From: an uncultured beta proteobacterium
GTDB lineage: Bacteria; Pseudomonadota; Gammaproteobacteria; Burkholderiales; Burkholderiaceae_C
Length of the DNA: 5,965 bases
NCBI GenBank assembly: GCA_903928325.1
Contig: CAIYQF010000156.1
Coordinates: 1-5,965, forward strand
Reading direction: 5' to 3'
Shown here: in pieces, positions 4,991 to 5,965 of the stretch
Layout: every line of letters starts with the position of its first letter
Position numbering within the stretch: position 1 is the first letter of the stretch
The notes under the pieces: model-generated
What the model was told of the DNA's origin: nothing
What the model saw: the letters and a program-made list of their open reading frames with translations, nothing else
Database searches by the model: none
Translations under genes and position numbers: made by a program

Positions 4991-5965
4991 GTGTCCTACC
5001 CCCACATCCTGCAAGAAATCTTTGGCTACGAGCGCTTTCGTGGCCCCCAGCAAGACATCATTGAGCATGTGGGCGGCGGCGGTGACGCCTTGGTGCTTAT
5101 GCCCACCGGCGGCGGCAAGTCGCTGTGTTACCAGATCCCGGCGATTGCGCGTCAGCGTGCGGGCCACGGCGTCACGATTGTCATCTCACCGCTGATTGCG
5201 CTGATGCACGACCAGGTGGGCGCGCTGCACGAGGCCGGGGTCAGCGCAGCATTTTTGAACTCCACGCTGTCGGGCGAAGAGGCCCACCAGGTCGAGCAGC
5301 GCTTGCTGCGCGGCGAGATCACCCTCTTGTACGCCGCGCCCGAGCGGGTGACCACGGCGCGCTTTTTGGCGCAACTCGACGCGCTTTACGCGCGTGGCCA
5401 ACTCAGCCTGTTTGCCATCGACGAGGCGCATTGCGTCAGCCAGTGGGGCCACGACTTTCGCCCCGAATACCGAGCGCTGACTGTGCTGCACGAGCGCTAT
5501 GTGGGCGTGCCGCGCATGGCGCTGACCGCCACCGCCGACGACCTGACGCGTGCCGACATCCTGGAGCGCCTGCAACTTCAGGACGCGCGCGCCTTTGTCA
5601 GCAGTTTCGATAGGCCCAATATTCGCTACACGATTGTGGAAAAGCGCGAGGCTACGGCGCAGCTGCTGCGCTTTATCGAACGTGAACACGACGGCGACGC
5701 GGGCATCGTTTACTGCCAGTCGCGCAAAAAAGTAGAAGACATTGCCCAAACCCTGTGCGAAGCCGGGATTGACGCGCTGCCCTACCACGCGGGGCTCGAC
5801 AGCAAACTGCGCCAAACCCACCAAGACCGGTTTTTGCGCGAAGAAGGCGTGGTGATGGTGGCCACGATTGCGTTTGGCATGGGCATCGACAAACCCGACG
5901 TGCGCTTTGTGGCCCACCTGGATATGCCCAAGAACATCGAGGGCTACTACCAGGAAACCGGCCGC
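4991..5965 (+). CDS. recQ: ATP-dependent DNA helicase RecQ, N-terminal part (cut by window edge)
   Basis: The first 325 codons of a RecQ-type 3'-5' superfamily 2 DNA helicase are present; family members are about 600 residues, so the zinc, winged-helix and HRDC regions lie outside. RecQ unwinds DNA ends, forks and D-loops in RecF-pathway recombination. Motifs in order: motif 0 FGYERFRGPQQD (11-22), motif I MPTGGGKSLC (37-46), Ia ISPLIALMHDQ (65-75), II DEAHC (144-148) with the RecQ aromatic-rich loop CVSQWGHDFRPEY (148-160), III ALTATA (177-182), IV around VYCQSRK (240-246), V ATIAFGMGIDK (291-301), and the start of VI in QETGR (321-325). No frameshift is seen. The start is taken as GTG 4991, which gives a normal N-terminus, but it has no clear Shine-Dalgarno site. 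TTG 4952 would add 13 residues. The first in-frame ATG (5099) lies inside motif I and cannot be the start. It is on the same strand as comM and possibly co-transcribed with it. Confidence 0.95.
   Translation, partial: MSYPHILQEIFGYERFRGPQQDIIEHVGGGGDALVLMPTGGGKSLCYQIPAIARQRAGHGVTIVISPLIALMHDQVGALHEAGVSAAFLNSTLSGEEAHQVEQRLLRGEITLLYAAPERVTTARFLAQLDALYARGQLSLFAIDEAHCVSQWGHDFRPEYRALTVLHERYVGVPRMALTATADDLTRADILERLQLQDARAFVSSFDRPNIRYTIVEKREATAQLLRFIEREHDGDAGIVYCQSRKKVEDIAQTLCEAGIDALPYHAGLDSKLRQTHQDRFLREEGVVMVATIAFGMGIDKPDVRFVAHLDMPKNIEGYYQETGR

Noticed and set aside
5125..5613. 162-codon plus-strand open frame inside recQ
   Set aside because: It is a shifted frame of recQ; all helicase motifs are in the frame beginning at 4991.

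Overview
The window looks like chromosomal DNA of a GC-rich betaproteobacterium, most likely Burkholderiales/Comamonadaceae (Rhodoferax-like). This is inferred from codon use, the glnK-amtB pair divergent from a comM/yifB-type gene, and an AmtB with a signal peptide, an Ala/Pro-rich linker and an enlarged extracytoplasmic loop. No mobile element, CRISPR array, tRNA or rRNA gene was seen. Assignments rest on reading motifs by eye, without database searches.

Layout. Minus strand, right to left from about 3300: a nitrogen-control region with an NtrC-type dyad at 3302-3318 and a sigma-54 -24/-12 promoter at 3197-3212; glnK (PII signal protein, 2771-3109); amtB (ammonium channel, 1235-2749); a strong UUCG-capped intrinsic terminator (1170-1199); a SMP-30/gluconolactonase family gene (163-1092); and at the extreme left a 16-codon fragment that may be the start of edd (phosphogluconate dehydratase). 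Plus strand, from about 3260: a sigma-70-like promoter whose -10 lies inside a near-consensus LexA (SOS) box at 3282-3301, then comM/yifB (AAA+ branch-migration helicase, 3367-4908) and, 82 nt later, recQ, which starts at a GTG (4991) and runs off the right edge.

How the genes work together. GlnK and AmtB form the standard ammonium uptake module: AmtB conducts ammonium, GlnK blocks it when nitrogen is plentiful, and expression should depend on NtrC and sigma-54. ComM and RecQ are both DNA-recombination helicases and may form a damage-responsive unit. The gluconolactonase-like protein and the possible edd fragment would fit sugar-lactone hydrolysis feeding the Entner-Doudoroff pathway.

The most notable point is the 257-bp glnK/comM intergenic region. 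A LexA box sits on the comM promoter and directly abuts the NtrC dyad, with no base between them, so the SOS and nitrogen-limitation circuits appear to meet there. I know of no description of comM as a LexA target, but I could not search.
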